Below, piece by piece: positions 4,971 through 5,569 of a stretch of 5,569 bases of DNA (its first letter is position 1; the number at the start of each line of letters is the position of its first letter). A model generated the notes under the pieces. It made no database searches. It was not told the origin of the DNA and worked only from the letters and a program-made list of their open reading frames with translations. A program made the translations under genes and the position numbers. Location: the NCBI GenBank assembly GCA_041672395.1, contig JBAYZS010000095.1, positions 1 through 5,569 of the forward strand. Reading direction: 5' to 3'. Source of the stretch: UBA5287 sp041672395 (GTDB lineage: Bacteria; Bacteroidota; Bacteroidia; Bacteroidales; Dysgonomonadaceae).

Positions 4971-5569
4971 TTAACCGGCTACATTCGTTTTAATGCCCAA
5001 CAATTCTACTCTTTTAGCTATTTCTTGGAGTTTATGAAGTGAGACTTTTTTAAGCCCTTTTGCGGGAGTTTCACGGTCAATGGTATAAATCATTACTTCG
5101 CGAGGATTCATTTCTTTAACAAGCTCTAACCACGCTGAAACATCCTCATTCTTGCTATTGTCAATCTCCTTTCCATCAAATTCTCCTTTGAGAAACATCG
5201 TTTGAAGAATGAAATTCCCTTTGAATTTTTTGTATAATTCTACTTGCCTGGCTACGGAATAGTCGGGTGAATTTGGTCGGTCTATTAATCTAACTGTTTC
5301 ATCATCTGCTGAATCAAGCTTTAATATTGGATTGTCTACCTTTTGTAATGCTTCAAAGACTTTAGGTTTGGATACTAACATGCCGTTCGAAAGTACGCTT
5401 ATTTTAGCTTCTGAATAGTAATGATTTCTCAACTGGATCGTATCTTCAATTATTCCTTCAAATTCTGGATGAATAGTTGGCTCTCCATTACCTGCAAAGG
5501 TGATTACATCTAGTTTAACTCCTTCTTTATGAAGTTTTTGCAATTTATCTTCGAGCGCAGCTTTTACGT
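4971..5569 (-). CDS. Radical SAM protein, C-terminal part (cut by right edge)
   Basis: The frame is open to the window edge, so the true start is outside; 198 residues up to the TAA are visible. The segment DVITFAGNGEPTIHPEF carries the GGE-like SAM-binding motif of radical SAM enzymes (here GNGEPT, visible residues 26-31), followed by the alternating strand/helix pattern of the partial TIM barrel: ISVLSNG, PILKLDSAD, NFILQTMFLKGEF and REVMIYTIDRETPAKGL. The CxxxCxxC cluster motif that would prove the family must lie upstream, beyond the edge. The sequence resembles the compact COG0731-type proteins often labelled tRNA wybutosine-synthesis-like in Bacteroidota; the substrate is unknown and that label should not be taken as function. 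No accessory Fe-S domain is present at this C-terminus. It has almost no space for its own terminator before ychF. Confidence 0.85.
   Translation of the reverse strand, partial: VKAALEDKLQKLHKEGVKLDVITFAGNGEPTIHPEFEGIIEDTIQLRNHYYSEAKISVLSNGMLVSKPKVFEALQKVDNPILKLDSADDETVRLIDRPNSPDYSVARQVELYKKFKGNFILQTMFLKGEFDGKEIDNSKNEDVSAWLELVKEMNPREVMIYTIDRETPAKGLKKVSLHKLQEIAKRVELLGIKTNVAG

Overview
The window looks like a chromosomal segment of a member of the Bacteroidota, most likely Bacteroidales. The DNA is AT-rich. Start codons lack Shine-Dalgarno sequences and are preceded by A/T-rich stretches. Three genes have textbook Bacteroidota -7 elements (TAnnTTTG), each extended as TTTGCA. All the proteins read like Bacteroidota versions of their families. 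No tRNA, rRNA, CRISPR array, insertion sequence or phage gene is visible.

Layout from left to right: (1) The N-terminal half of a DEAD-box RNA helicase lies on the minus strand and runs off the left edge. It has a promoter and a leader of about 190 nt that can fold. (2) A minus-strand lipoprotein of the Y_phosphatase3 tyrosine-phosphatase type follows. Its P-loop has Ser where the catalytic Cys should be and Gly where the catalytic Arg should be, so it is probably a pseudophosphatase. It has no ATG start. (3) A 0.6-kb, very AT-rich gap separates the divergent gene pairs. It holds one perfect and three one-mismatch DnaA boxes, a TAT/TAC triplet tract next to an AT-rich block, four perfect palindromes of 12-16 bp, and a promoter pointing at nadA. 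I treat it as a candidate replication origin or other DnaA-binding locus, which is an inference. (4) nadA (quinolinate synthase) is on the plus strand and is followed by a strong hairpin. (5) ychF, the ribosome-associated OBG-family ATPase, has its own promoter. (6) The C-terminal two thirds of a radical SAM protein lies on the minus strand, converges on ychF with only 15 bp between, and runs off the right edge.

The genes do not form one pathway. They are housekeeping genes of RNA metabolism, NAD biosynthesis and translation, with separate promoters, plus one degenerate surface lipoprotein. The most interesting parts are the non-coding gap at 2014-2614, the inactivated phosphatase and the helicase leader.
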